A stretch of DNA of 64,000 nucleotides, taken from contig NZ_JBBMEY010000005.1 in the NCBI RefSeq assembly GCF_040096285.1, positions 18,342 through 82,341 on the forward strand, read 5' to 3'. Below are positions 1-8,222 of this stretch, one piece after another. The first letter of the stretch is position 1, and every line of letters begins with the position of its first letter. The DNA comes from Ruminococcoides intestinihominis (GTDB taxonomy: Bacteria > Bacillota > Clostridia > Oscillospirales > Acutalibacteraceae). Position numbers and translations under genes: made by a program. Under the pieces are notes generated by a model. That model did not search any database. It was given only the letters and a program-made list of their open reading frames with translations, and was not told the DNA's origin.

Positions 1-703
1 CTATGTTGTTACAGGTCACTATGCAAGAATTGAGAAGAAAGGTGACAGATATATCCTAAAGAAAGCAGTTGACCTTTCTAAGGACCAAAGTTATGTTCTT
101 TACAATATGACTCAAGAACAACTTGCTCATGTTCAGTTCCCATTAGGTGAAATGGAAAAAAGTGAAACTCGTAAAATCGCAGAAGAAAACGGCTTTATCA
201 ATGCTGATAAAAAGGATAGTCAGGATATTTGCTTTGTGCCAAATGGTGACTATGCTGCATTTATTGAGGACTATACAGGCAAAAAGTATCCTGAGGGCGA
301 CTTTGTAGATACAAGTGGTAATGTACTAGGTAAGCATAAGGGTATTATCCGTTATACTATCGGTCAAAGAAAAGGCTTAGGCCTTGCTTTGCCTTGCCCT
401 ATGTATGTTAAGGAAAAGAATCTTAAGGATAACAAAGTTGTACTTTGCCTAAATGATGAACTGTTTTCTAAGGAACTTTATGCTAATGATTTTAACTGGG
501 TATCTATTGAAGAACCAAAGGAAGAAATCCGTTGTAAGGCTAGAATCCGTTACAACCAAAAGGAACAACCTGTTACTGCAAAGGTAATGGAAGACGGTAA
601 AGTTAAGGTTACCTTTGATGAAAGCCAAAGAGCAATTTGCAAAGGACAGGCAGTTGTACTTTATGATGGTGATGTTGTTCTTGGTGGTGGAACAATTCTA
701 TAA
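1..703 (+). CDS. mnmA: tRNA-specific 2-thiouridylase MnmA, 3' part
   Basis: This cytoplasmic enzyme adds the 2-thio group to the wobble uridine of tRNAs for Lys, Glu and Gln. The gene is cut by the left window edge; the reading frame is open from position 2 and stops with TAA at 701-703. Family marks are visible: GHYAR and KDQSYVLY near the start, QDICFV with the persulfide-carrying cysteine, and YTIGQRKGLG in the C-terminal part. The ATG at 107 is internal, because the codons before it already encode conserved MnmA sequence. The N-terminal PP-loop ATP site lies outside the window. Function is assigned from family motifs; confidence is high. Confidence 0.95.
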   Translation, partial: YVVTGHYARIEKKGDRYILKKAVDLSKDQSYVLYNMTQEQLAHVQFPLGEMEKSETRKIAEENGFINADKKDSQDICFVPNGDYAAFIEDYTGKKYPEGDFVDTSGNVLGKHKGIIRYTIGQRKGLGLALPCPMYVKEKNLKDNKVVLCLNDELFSKELYANDFNWVSIEEPKEEIRCKARIRYNQKEQPVTAKVMEDGKVKVTFDESQRAICKGQAVVLYDGDVVLGGGTIL

Positions 704-706
704 TTA

Positions 707-787
707 GGTTGACAATTACCCATAGGTTAACAATTGTTAACAATAATCAATATTAAGGTTGACAATATTATAATTATGAGTTATAAT
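707..787 (+). promoter_or_regulatory. BirA-type biotin operator overlapping the bioY promoter
   Basis: A textbook promoter is visible: TTGACA at 759-764, a 17-nt spacer, TATAAT at 782-787. The -35 box sits inside the right half of an inverted repeat ATTGTTAACA (733-742), 14 nt, GGTTGACAAT (757-766), which matches the BirA operator pattern of Firmicutes. Two more half-site-like copies lie upstream: GGTTGACAAT (707-716) and GGTTAACAATT (725-735). Positions 726-741 form a perfect 16-bp palindrome. Biotin-loaded BirA would be expected to block RNA polymerase here. BirA itself is not in the window. Confidence 0.85.
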
Positions 788-819
788 ACTCCTTGTGATA
801 TACACAGGGGGTATTTTTT

Positions 820-1371
820 ATGAAGAACAATAAAATATTTGATATGGTAGTATGTGCATTATTTGCTGCTATCTGTTGTATCTTTTCAATCATCACTATT
901 CCAATTGGTATGGTACCGGTTTCACTTGGTATTTTGGCAGTAGTATTTACAGCAGTAGTACTTGGTCCTGTAAAAGGTCTAATCTCTGTTGTTGTTTACT
1001 TACTATTAGGTTTATTCTTACCACTGTTTAGTGGTGGACAGACAGGCCTATCTACATATGCTAATATTACCGGTGGTTATGTTTGGTCTTACCTAATTGT
1101 TGTAGTTGTTGTTGGTTTGATTTGTAAAATTCCAACCAAGAATAAAGCACTTGAAATTATTGTTAGTATTTTAGCTTGTGCAGTTGGTGTTGTAATTTGT
1201 TACGCTTGTGGTACAATTCAGTTTATGGCTATTACAAAGTATGACTTAAATGCTTCTTTGGCAGCTTGTGTAATTCCATTCCTACCATTTGACGCAATCA
1301 AGTGTGTTATTGCCGGTGTGGTTGGCCCTTTACTAAAAATAGCACTTAGAAAATCAGGCTATATGAAATAA
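820..1371 (+). CDS. bioY: BioY, substrate-binding subunit of the biotin ECF transporter
   Basis: This is an integral membrane S-component that binds biotin for uptake, alone or with the EcfA/A'/T module encoded elsewhere. The 183-residue protein has about six hydrophobic segments and the BioY signatures GMVPVSLG near residue 27 and the glycine-rich LFSGGQTGLS and TGGYVW stretch in the middle. The ATG at 820 follows GGGGG at 807-811. It stands alone between mnmA and a terminator, under the biotin-type operator described upstream, which fits the assignment. Substrate specificity is inferred from family and operator together. Confidence 0.93.
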   Translation: MKNNKIFDMVVCALFAAICCIFSIITIPIGMVPVSLGILAVVFTAVVLGPVKGLISVVVYLLLGLFLPLFSGGQTGLSTYANITGGYVWSYLIVVVVVGLICKIPTKNKALEIIVSILACAVGVVICYACGTIQFMAITKYDLNASLAACVIPFLPFDAIKCVIAGVVGPLLKIALRKSGYMK

Positions 1372-1417
1372 TCGTTATTCTACCTTGGTAGTAAAATATT
1401 CATCAATCCCTTTGAAG

Positions 1418-1446
1418 AAAAGACCGATTTTTATCGGTCTTTTTCC
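1418..1446 (+). terminator. Intrinsic terminator after bioY
   Basis: AGACCGAT (1421-1428), a TTTT loop, and ATCGGTCT (1433-1440) form a perfect 8-bp stem followed by a T-run. The purine-rich left flank gives the element some ability to work in both directions. Confidence 0.85.
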
Positions 1447-1506
1447 TTGAAATTTTATATAATTAATGTTATAATCACTTTACTATTTAAGCATATAATG
1501 TATTAT

Positions 1507-1586
1507 AAACTAGCAAGTTGTTTATACAACCGGGCCAAAGGGCAACAGAATTTTCTGTGGGACAGTTTTTACTGCCCCACTTTTTT
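1507..1586 (+). promoter_or_regulatory. NiCo (czcD) riboswitch with overlapping terminator
   Basis: The leader of the cation-efflux gene carries the NiCo riboswitch pattern: P1 halves AAACT (1507-1511) and AGTTT (1564-1568), a GTTGT/ACAAC hairpin (1517-1530), the CCGGGC...AAAG...GGCAACAG junction, a CAGAA/TTCTG hairpin (1546-1557) and the conserved GTGGGACAGT. The last segment can instead pair with ACTGCCCCAC (1571-1580) before a T-run (1581-1586), making a terminator. In this family, metal binding holds the segment in the aptamer, so transcription continues when Co/Ni (or Fe) ions are high. The match was made by eye against the known consensus. Confidence 0.88.
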
Positions 1587-1612
1587 ATTATATATTGAAA
1601 TGAGATGATTTT

Positions 1613-2743
1613 ATGGAAAGTACTGAGGAAAGAAACAGAGCAAAGGTAGGCAAGTTAGCCGGTATAGTGGGAATAATCTGTAACTTTGCTTTAGCCGGTG
1701 GTAAGTTTGTTGTAGGTACACTTGTTTCTTCAATGTCAATTATTGCAGATAGTGTCAACAACCTTTCTGATGCAGCAAGTTCAATTGTCACTTTACTGGG
1801 CTTTAAGTTAGCAGAAAAACCGGCTGATAAGAAACACCCATTTGGTCATGCAAGGTTTGAATATTTAGCAAGTTTAACTGTAGCAGTAATGATTTTTGTT
1901 ATTGGCTTTGAACTTGCAAAAAGTTCTGTAGAAAAAATAATTTCACCAACTCCTGTAAAATTTTCTCTGGTCACAATACTAGTGCTTGTAGTTTCAATTC
2001 TTGTGAAACTGTGGATGACATTATTTTATAAGAAAAAGGGTAAACAAATCCATTCCACAACATTACTTGCAACAAGTGCCGACAGTAGAAATGATGTGTT
2101 AACAACTACTTGTGTACTTATTGCAATGGTTGTGGAATTACTGACAAAGTGGCAGATAGATGGAATTATGGGTGCTTTGGTGTCACTGTTTATTTTGTAT
2201 AATGGAATAGGACTTATTAGACAAACAATCTCACCACTACTAGGTGAAGAGGCTACTCCTGAATTTAGGAAAGAAATTATTGATTTCGTTAATTCATATG
2301 ACAAGGTGTTAGGTTGTCACGACTTAATGATTCACGATTATGGTCCTGCAAAAAGATATGCAACTATACATGTTGAAGTGGATAAGGATGAAGACCCTAT
2401 GAATTGCCACGATACAATAGACAGAATAGAAAGACAATGCCTGAAGAAATTTGGTATTCATATGGTTGTACACTATGACCCTATTGTTACCGATGATTTA
2501 AAAGCTGAAAAGTTGCAACTGAAAATTATGGAGTGCTTAAAGTCAAAGGACAGTAGGCTTTCAATCCATGATTTTAGAATTGCCAATTGCAGTAGTGGTA
2601 CACTTCTTGTATTTGATTTAGTTTTACCGGAAGATATGATGAGTCAAGGCAATCAAATAAAAGATTATATCTTACATTCAATTAATAAAGGTAAGTCAAA
2701 ATACCTACTTGATGTTACCTTTGATATAGATACAAATGATTAA
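1613..2743 (+). CDS. Cation diffusion facilitator (CDF) metal exporter
   Basis: This 376-residue membrane antiporter belongs to the CDF family and should export divalent metal ions in exchange for protons. Residues 15-200 hold six hydrophobic segments; the metal site is marked by N49xxxD53 in TM2 and D157xxxD161 in TM5, unlike the H/D pair typical of zinc exporters. HPFGH at residues 75-79 is also typical. The C-terminal part (about 205-376) contains the cytoplasmic dimerisation domain and an extra tail. The NiCo riboswitch directly upstream suggests Co, Ni or Fe as substrate. The ATG at 1613 follows a weak GAGATG ribosome site. Confidence 0.92.
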   Translation: MESTEERNRAKVGKLAGIVGIICNFALAGGKFVVGTLVSSMSIIADSVNNLSDAASSIVTLLGFKLAEKPADKKHPFGHARFEYLASLTVAVMIFVIGFELAKSSVEKIISPTPVKFSLVTILVLVVSILVKLWMTLFYKKKGKQIHSTTLLATSADSRNDVLTTTCVLIAMVVELLTKWQIDGIMGALVSLFILYNGIGLIRQTISPLLGEEATPEFRKEIIDFVNSYDKVLGCHDLMIHDYGPAKRYATIHVEVDKDEDPMNCHDTIDRIERQCLKKFGIHMVVHYDPIVTDDLKAEKLQLKIMECLKSKDSRLSIHDFRIANCSSGTLLVFDLVLPEDMMSQGNQIKDYILHSINKGKSKYLLDVTFDIDTND

Positions 2744-2761
2744 TAGGGAAAGGTGATGTTG

Positions 2762-2989
2762 ATGGTTAGTAATATTCTTTACTATAAAGGCTACTATGGA
2801 AAGATTGAATATAGTGCTGAAGATAAAGTGATTTATGGGAAAATAATGGGTATACATTCATTGATTAGCTTTGAAAGTGAAAGTGCAACTGATATTGAAA
2901 CTGAATTTCATAATGCAGTTGATGACTACCTTTCATATTGTGAAGAAGAAGGCATTGAGCCTGAAAAAACTATCTTAATGGAAGATTAA
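2762..2989 (+). CDS. Lone HicB-like protein
   Basis: This small protein (about 75 residues) looks like the N-terminal partially inactivated RNase-H-like domain of HicB antitoxins: YKGYYGKIEYS, then VIYGKIMGI and FHNAVDDYLSYCEE. The usual C-terminal ribbon-helix-helix DNA-binding domain is missing, and no HicA toxin gene lies next to it, so it is probably not an active toxin-antitoxin pair. It follows the CDF gene by about 20 nt and may share its transcript. GTG 2753 and ATG 2756 are alternative starts; ATG 2762 has the best spacing from the GGGAAAGG ribosome site at 2746-2753. Confidence 0.75.
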   Translation: MVSNILYYKGYYGKIEYSAEDKVIYGKIMGIHSLISFESESATDIETEFHNAVDDYLSYCEEEGIEPEKTILMED

Positions 2990-3036
2990 GTTCACATTTC
3001 TGAAAACTTTCAAATAAAATAATATTTAGATAAAAA

Positions 3037-3070
3037 GAAAGGCTGAAACTTTAATAAGTTTCAGCCTTTT
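3037..3070. terminator. Bidirectional terminator between convergent genes
   Basis: AGGCTGAAACTT (from 3040) pairs with AAGTTTCAGCCT (from 3057) and is followed by T residues; the A-rich left side makes it work for the minus-strand ychF transcript as well. Confidence 0.85.
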
Positions 3071-3168
3071 ATGTTGAGTATTAAATTCTAGTTTAAGTTT
3101 AATAAAATGTAATTTTTAGTTTAATGCAATAAATTGGAATTAAAACAGAAAATTAAAAAATTAAAAAT

Positions 3169-4263
3169 TTAAACATTAAATCTAAATAGAACTACATCGC
3201 CGTCTTTCATAACATAGTCCTTACCTTCTGAACGAACAAGACCTTTTTCTTTACAAGCAGTCATACCACCATTTTCGATAAGGTCATCATAAGAAACAAC
3301 TTCTGCTCTGATGAAACCTCTTTCAAAGTCTGTGTGGATTTTACCGGCAGCTTGAGGAGCTTTTGTACCCTTAGTGATTGTCCAAGCTCTAACTTCAGGT
3401 TTACCGGCAGTTAGGTAAGAGATTAGTCCAAGTAGTGAGTAACATTCCTTGATAAGTCTGTCAAGACCACTTTCTTCAAGACCTAGATCAGAAAGGAACA
3501 GTTCCTTTTCTTCCTTGTCCATATCAACAATATCCATTTCAATCTGTGCACAGATTGGTAGTACTGCTGCGTGTTCTTCACTTGCAATATCTCTAACTGT
3601 TTGTAGCATTTTGTTGTCCTGAATACCGTTAGTAAAGTCATCTTCACTCATATTTGCAGCGTAGATAATTGGCTTTGTTGTAAGTAAAGCAACTTCCTTT
3701 AGCCATTCTTCCTGTTCTTCTGTTGTTTCAACAGTTCTTGCACTTTTACCTTTGTTTAGTGTGTCAAGAACTTCCTCAAAGAAGTCAATCTGTGGTTGTA
3801 GGCTCTTGTCACCTTTAAGTGCCTTTTTAAGTCTATCAATCTTTCTTGTTACCATTTCTACATCAGAAAGGATAAGCTCAATGTCAATTGTTTCAATATC
3901 TCTTGCAGGGTCAACAGAACCCTCAACATGGATAATGTCATCATTTTCAAAACATCTTACAACATGAACAATAGCGTCACATTCACGAATATTGGAAAGG
4001 AACTTGTTGCCAAGACCTTCACCCTTTGATGCACCCTTTACCAGACCGGCAATATCAACAAATTCAATTGTTGCCGGTGTGATTTTATCCGGATTATACA
4101 TTTCTGCTAGTTTGTCAATACGCTTATCAGGTACTGCTACAACACCAACATTTGGTTCAATAGTACAGAACGGATAGTTTGCGCTCTGTGCTCCTGCATT
4201 AGTGATAGCATTGAAAAGTGTACTTTTACCTACATTAGGTAAGCCTACAATTCCTAATTTCAT
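3169..4263 (-). CDS. ychF: Redox-regulated ATPase YchF (Obg family)
   Basis: YchF is a universally conserved P-loop ATPase that associates with ribosomes and is linked to stress responses. The 364-residue length is normal for the family. The G1 loop GLPNVGKST is at residues 7-15 and the switch II region reads FVDIAGLVKGASKGEG. The usual G4 NKxD is replaced by ANMSE near residue 203, which is the hallmark of its ATP rather than GTP preference. The C-terminal TGS-like domain ends with VVLFRFNV. It is transcribed alone, away from the thioesterase gene. Confidence 0.95.
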   Translation of the reverse strand: MKLGIVGLPNVGKSTLFNAITNAGAQSANYPFCTIEPNVGVVAVPDKRIDKLAEMYNPDKITPATIEFVDIAGLVKGASKGEGLGNKFLSNIRECDAIVHVVRCFENDDIIHVEGSVDPARDIETIDIELILSDVEMVTRKIDRLKKALKGDKSLQPQIDFFEEVLDTLNKGKSARTVETTEEQEEWLKEVALLTTKPIIYAANMSEDDFTNGIQDNKMLQTVRDIASEEHAAVLPICAQIEMDIVDMDKEEKELFLSDLGLEESGLDRLIKECYSLLGLISYLTAGKPEVRAWTITKGTKAPQAAGKIHTDFERGFIRAEVVSYDDLIENGGMTACKEKGLVRSEGKDYVMKDGDVVLFRFNV

Positions 4264-4286
4264 TGTTTTTCTCCTTTTATATTGTA

Positions 4287-4315
4287 TTGAATTAATTTAT
4301 CAGATGATGTATTAT
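4287..4315 (+). promoter_or_regulatory. Probable promoter of the thioesterase operon
   Basis: TTGAAT (4287-4292), a 17-nt spacer and TATTAT (4310-4315) precede the thioesterase gene and face away from ychF. A palindrome-like AATGATAATCATT lies at 4341-4353 between promoter and gene. Confidence 0.5.
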
Positions 4316-4322
4316 TATACCA
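4314..4322 (-). promoter_or_regulatory. Extended -10 element, probable ychF promoter
   Basis: Read on the minus strand the site is TGGTATAAT, an extended -10 box (TGnTATAAT) about 50 nt before the ychF start. No good -35 box is seen, which is common with extended -10 promoters. Confidence 0.5.
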
Positions 4323-4369
4323 TAGAAATTCTAATTATACAATGATAATCATTAATTGGAGGTTTAATT

Positions 4370-4744
4370 ATGGAAAATTTTGTAATAGAAAAAGTTGTAA
4401 CAGAGGATATGTTGGCAGTAAATGTTGGTTCAGGTAGCCTAAGAGTATTAGCTACACCAACTGTTGTTGCACTTATGGAAGAAGCATCAACAAAACTTGC
4501 CGATACTTTTCTTGATGAGGGTTTAACTACTGTTGGTACAATGGTAGAAATTCAGCACATCAGTCCTTCACCAATCGGTGCAAAGATTAAAGTGGAAAGT
4601 AAGCTAATCAGCAATGACGGTAGGTCATTTAAGTTTGAAGTTACTGCTTATGATAATGCCGGTATGATTGCAAACGGTACTCACAACAGAGTATCTGTAA
4701 AAAGTGAAAAGTTCCAGAAAAAGGCAGATGAAAAGTTTGAGTAA
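4370..4744 (+). CDS. FlK-like hotdog-fold acyl-CoA thioesterase
   Basis: This 124-residue protein resembles the fluoroacetyl-CoA thioesterase (FlK) branch of the hotdog fold, which hydrolyses short acyl-CoA thioesters. Visible family segments are VLATPTVVALMEEAS in the helix that packs on the sheet, TVGTMVEIQHISPSPIG, and the last strand GTHNRVSV. The ribosome site GGAGG at 4358-4362 supports the ATG at 4370. It is the first gene of a group with the HAD phosphatase, whose start overlaps its 3' end. The true substrate is unknown; fluoroacetate resistance is not implied. Confidence 0.8.
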   Translation: MENFVIEKVVTEDMLAVNVGSGSLRVLATPTVVALMEEASTKLADTFLDEGLTTVGTMVEIQHISPSPIGAKIKVESKLISNDGRSFKFEVTAYDNAGMIANGTHNRVSVKSEKFQKKADEKFE

Positions 4745-5387
4745 GTATGATATTATTTTGTTTGACTTAGACGGTACAATTTCCGAAAGTGCTACAGGTA
4801 TTCGTTATAGTCTTGAAAAAACTATAGAGCAAATCGGTTGTGACACATTTGATACAAGCAATTATAAGTTGTATATAGGTCCACCACTACTTGATACTTT
4901 CACAAATCTTTGTCATCTAAGTGGAAAATCTGCCGAAGATGCAGTTGAGGTTTACCGTCATTATTATGATACTGAGGGTAAGCTGATGAATAAGCCTTAT
5001 AAAGGCATAAAAGAAACTTTATTGGAAATTAAATCAACCGGTGTTAAGGTTGCAGTTGCTACCTCTAAGTATGAAAAATTTGCAGAAGAAATTGTTGAGA
5101 ACTTAGGTTTAACAGAATGTTTTGATGCAGTATGTGGCTCTTTAGCCGATGGTAGCAGAAAAGATAAAAAGGATATTATTCCTTATGCAGTAGATAGATT
5201 AGGAAAAGATTTTAACAGTAAAATCGCTATGGTAGGGGATACTTATTTTGATGCAAAAGGTGCTAGGCTTTGTAATGTTGACTTTGTTGGTGTACTTTAT
5301 GGCTATGGTGACAAAGAGTCAATGGAAAATGAAGGTGCTACTGTATTTGCAGAAACTACGGAAGATTTAAAAAATTATTTACTATAA
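4728..5387 (+). CDS. HAD-family phosphatase (phosphoglycolate phosphatase-like)
   Basis: This cytoplasmic HAD hydrolase probably removes phosphate from small sugar or glycolate phosphates. Motif I is FDLDGT with nucleophile Asp13, motif II is ATSK, motif III includes the lysine in DKKDI, and motif IV is MVGDTYFDAKGA. A helical cap domain fills residues 18-85, as in Gph and PpaX. The ATG at 4728 lies inside the preceding gene (17-nt overlap) with AAAAAGG just upstream; GTG 4704 would add eight non-conserved residues. Substrate cannot be told from the sequence. Confidence 0.85.
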   Translation: MKSLSKYDIILFDLDGTISESATGIRYSLEKTIEQIGCDTFDTSNYKLYIGPPLLDTFTNLCHLSGKSAEDAVEVYRHYYDTEGKLMNKPYKGIKETLLEIKSTGVKVAVATSKYEKFAEEIVENLGLTECFDAVCGSLADGSRKDKKDIIPYAVDRLGKDFNSKIAMVGDTYFDAKGARLCNVDFVGVLYGYGDKESMENEGATVFAETTEDLKNYLL

Positions 5388-5445
5388 CATTTTATAGCAA
5401 GTCCTTGCATATGTATTTTATATGGAATACGGAAGGACTGATAAA

Positions 5446-5907
5446 ATGTTTGTACTAACAGTAAAAACAAAGATTAATAACAAAAAGAAATTTTTATTTA
5501 TGTGTGCTTTTGGGCTGATACTGATTTTGGCAGTAGTGTTTGTGTCTTGTGACAACACACCTAAAAGTGCATATTGTAAAGAAATAGGTGAGTATTCTCT
5601 CAGCTTTTCAACAAGTAATGATAAAAAAACTTTCTTGTCTTACTTTAATGTTACCGGACAACCTGTTACTATTGATAATGTGAGAATACCGGAAAACTTC
5701 AACTCTACATACGAAAGATATAATAAGATACAAAAAGCTATGGGTCTTGACCTAAATAACTTTAAGGGAAAGACCACTAAGCGTTACGTTTATAAAGGAA
5801 AGGACAACTACTTTGTTTCTATACTTACTTATAAAGGTAAGGTGGTAGGTTGTCACAAATCTAAGGAACTTTATGGAAGTGATTTTGTATCTTTGCTAAA
5901 GGAGTAA
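5446..5907 (+). CDS. DUF4830 family membrane-anchored protein
   Basis: The protein (153 residues) has a basic N-terminus, one hydrophobic segment (about residues 19-38) ending in VSCDN, and an extracytoplasmic part with the DUF4830 pattern (YSLSFS, TIDNVRIPENF, YFVSILTYKGKVVG). The cysteine at the end of the hydrophobic stretch could be a lipid attachment site, but the lipobox is weak. Function is not known for this family. The ATG at 5446 is chosen because GGAAGGA lies 8 nt upstream; the in-frame ATG at 5422 lies before that site. rsuA follows after one base. Confidence 0.75.
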   Translation: MFVLTVKTKINNKKKFLFMCAFGLILILAVVFVSCDNTPKSAYCKEIGEYSLSFSTSNDKKTFLSYFNVTGQPVTIDNVRIPENFNSTYERYNKIQKAMGLDLNNFKGKTTKRYVYKGKDNYFVSILTYKGKVVGCHKSKELYGSDFVSLLKE

Positions 5908-5908
5908 A

Positions 5909-6613
5909 ATGAGAATTGATAAATTCCTTGTGTCACAAAACATTTGCACAAGAAAAGAAGCACAAAAACTGGTTAGAAAAGGACTAGTAAAAATTGATGG
6001 TGAAATTATAAAAAAGCCTGAAACTAAACTTGACCCTAATGTAAATAAGGTTACTGTAGATGGCAAAGATATTTCTTATCAAGAATATGTGTATATTATA
6101 ATGAACAAGCCTAAGGGTTATATCTCTGCCAGTAATGATAAAAATGCAGAAACTGTTGTTGACCTTGTGCCAAAGGAAATGAAAAGGAAAAATCTTTTTC
6201 CGGCAGGAAGACTTGATAAAGATACTACAGGTATGTTGATTATTACTGATGATGGTGACTTTGCCCATAGAATGTTGTCCCCTAAAAAGCATGTTGAAAA
6301 GGTGTACAAAGCAACCCTTGACGGTGAAGTTACAGATGAAATGGTAGAGAACTTCAGGAAGGGTATTTCTTTCTATGACGGAACACTTTGTCTATCGGCA
6401 AAATTACTTCCAAACAAGGAAAATCCCCATATTGCAAGGGTAATTATACGAGAAGGCAAGTATCATCAGGTAAAAAAGATGTTTTTAACACAGGGATTAA
6501 CAGTAAGAGACCTACACAGAGAGCAAATCGGTATGCTAAAATTGCCCAAAGATTTAGCCCCGGGTGAATGTAGATTTATGCAAGAGGATGAGAAGCGTAA
6601 TATATTTTTGTAA
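5909..6613 (+). CDS. rsuA: rRNA pseudouridine synthase, RsuA family
   Basis: This enzyme isomerises a uridine of rRNA to pseudouridine, probably at the 16S position 516 equivalent or a related site. An S4 RNA-binding domain covers residues 1-60. The catalytic motif is GRLDKDTTG with Asp103, and the C-terminal catalytic half shows GKYHQVKKMF and LHREQIGMLKL. Its 234 residues are normal for RsuA/RluB-type enzymes. It starts 1 nt after the DUF4830 gene stops, so they are co-transcribed. Which rRNA position it modifies is inferred from family only. Confidence 0.92.
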   Translation: MRIDKFLVSQNICTRKEAQKLVRKGLVKIDGEIIKKPETKLDPNVNKVTVDGKDISYQEYVYIIMNKPKGYISASNDKNAETVVDLVPKEMKRKNLFPAGRLDKDTTGMLIITDDGDFAHRMLSPKKHVEKVYKATLDGEVTDEMVENFRKGISFYDGTLCLSAKLLPNKENPHIARVIIREGKYHQVKKMFLTQGLTVRDLHREQIGMLKLPKDLAPGECRFMQEDEKRNIFL

Positions 6614-6800
6614 GTTATAAACAAAAAATATGAACATTTTTTATATGTGTGGCTTTTTGCCTAAAATCTTGCGTTAATATTTAGTCAAAAATATAGTAGC
6701 CAAATCAACAAAAAAATGATATACTACATTATGATATACGAAACTATTGGTGAGGAATGGTAAAATCCTTGCTTATTTATACAGGGAGGTTATAGTTAGT

Positions 6801-7913
6801 ATGGCAAATGTATCTTTAAGACACGTTTATAAAATCTATGACGGTGGTGTAACTGCTGTTACAGATTTTAACCTAGAAATCGAAGACAAAGAATTTATTA
6901 TTTTGGTTGGTCCTTCAGGTTGTGGTAAGTCAACAACTCTAAGAATGATTGCCGGTCTAGAAGACATCAGTAAGGGTGAACTTTACATCGGCGATATGCT
7001 AGCAAATGACGTAGCACCAAAGGATAGAGATATTGCAATGGTATTCCAGAACTATGCTCTATATCCACATATGACAGTTTATGATAATATGGCATTTGGT
7101 CTAAAGCTAAGAAAGACACCAAAGGAAGAAATCAAGGAAAGAGTTCAGGAAGCTGCAAGAATTCTTGGTATTGAACAGTACCTAGACAGAAAGCCTAAGG
7201 CTCTATCAGGTGGTCAGAGACAGAGAGTTGCTCTTGGTCGTGCTATCGTTCGTGACCCTAAGGTATTCCTACTTGACGAACCACTATCTAACTTGGACGC
7301 AAAGCTACGTGCACAGATGCGTACAGAAATTTCTAAGCTATATCAGAGACTAGGTACAACATTTATCTATGTTACTCATGACCAGACAGAAGCTATGACA
7401 ATGGGTACTAGAATCGTTGTTATGAAAGACGGTTTCATTCAGCAGGTTGATACACCTCAGCATCTATATGATTTACCTTGCAACGAATTCGTTGCAGGTT
7501 TCATCGGTTCACCTCAGATGAACTTTATTGATGCAACTCTTGCTAAGAAGGGCAATCAGATTTGTGCTGAATTTGCAGGTCATAGCATTCCACTACCTGC
7601 AAACAAGAACGAAGGTGGCAAGCTGGACGCTTATGTTGGCAAGGCTGTTAGAATCGGTATCCGTCCTGAACATGTACATGACGAAGCTGAACACCTAGAA
7701 AGACTAACAGAAAGTGTTCTTGAAGCTAATGTTGATGTTACAGAACTTATGGGTGCAGAAATTTACCTATATGTTAACATTGAAGGTATTCCAATTATCG
7801 CTAGAGTTGAACCAACTTCAAAGGCTCAGCCTGGTGACAAGATCAAGATTGCATTTGAAACTGAAAAGATTCATGTATTTGATCCTGAAACAGAAAAGAC
7901 TATCACTAACTGA
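6801..7913 (+). CDS. ugpC: ABC transporter ATP-binding protein, MsmX/UgpC type
   Basis: This 370-residue ATPase energises carbohydrate ABC importers and in Firmicutes often serves several sugar systems at once. Walker A is GPSGCGKST, the signature is LSGGQRQRVALGRAIVR, Walker B is VFLLDEPLSNLD, and the switch histidine is in YVTHDQTEA. A C-terminal regulatory TOBE/MalK-like domain (about 240-370) includes VRIGIRPEHV. No permease or binding-protein genes are adjacent, which fits a shared ATPase. The ATG at 6801 follows GGGAGG at 6784-6789; the upstream in-frame start at 6747 precedes this site and is unlikely. Confidence 0.9.
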   Translation: MANVSLRHVYKIYDGGVTAVTDFNLEIEDKEFIILVGPSGCGKSTTLRMIAGLEDISKGELYIGDMLANDVAPKDRDIAMVFQNYALYPHMTVYDNMAFGLKLRKTPKEEIKERVQEAARILGIEQYLDRKPKALSGGQRQRVALGRAIVRDPKVFLLDEPLSNLDAKLRAQMRTEISKLYQRLGTTFIYVTHDQTEAMTMGTRIVVMKDGFIQQVDTPQHLYDLPCNEFVAGFIGSPQMNFIDATLAKKGNQICAEFAGHSIPLPANKNEGGKLDAYVGKAVRIGIRPEHVHDEAEHLERLTESVLEANVDVTELMGAEIYLYVNIEGIPIIARVEPTSKAQPGDKIKIAFETEKIHVFDPETEKTITN

Positions 7914-7928
7914 TAACTTGATATTTAT

Positions 7929-7956
7929 AACCCCCTCATTTGAGGGGGTTTGTTGT
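7929..7956 (+). terminator. Terminator after the ABC ATPase gene
   Basis: AACCCCCTCA and TGAGGGGGTT form a perfect 10-bp stem at about 7929-7950, followed by a T-rich tail. Confidence 0.8.
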
Positions 7957-8112
7957 TATAATAAAAATTTTCTTTGTTAAGCATAACACAGAAATCACCA
8001 CAGAAAAATTACTAAAACGGACAAATTGGTAAAAATGTATCACGAATATACCCACAAAATAGGGTGATTTGTGATTTTAGTGAAAATTCTCCCTGAAAAT
8101 TGAAAATAAATA

Positions 8113-8206
8113 TTGCAATTTTCTGAGTTTTTGTGTAAAATGTATATGATGAACAATATAATTATATGACTTGTAACGAAAGCGTTAGTCATTATCACCA
8201 TATAAT
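8113..8206 (+). promoter_or_regulatory. Promoter and structured leader of the CdaR-like gene
   Basis: TTGCAA (8113-8118), 17 nt, TAAAAT (8136-8141) make a plausible promoter. The leader then folds into a nested hairpin: ATTATAT (8161-8167) with ATATAAT (8200-8206), ATGACT (8166-8171) with AGTCAT (8187-8192), and AACG/CGTT closing a 4-nt loop. It ends just before the GGGAGG ribosome site. The structure may tune translation; no known riboswitch class was recognised. The 300 nt before the gene hold nothing else that I can identify. Confidence 0.5.
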
Positions 8207-8222
8207 CAGGGAGGAAAATAAT

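Noticed and set aside
2753..2989. Active HicAB toxin-antitoxin system
   Set aside because: Only a HicB-like N-terminal domain is present; no hicA gene and no RHH domain nearby.
4341..4353. Fur box (AATGATAATCATT)
   Set aside because: Only part of the 19-bp consensus is present, it lies downstream of the likely promoter, and the thioesterase/HAD genes have no iron link.
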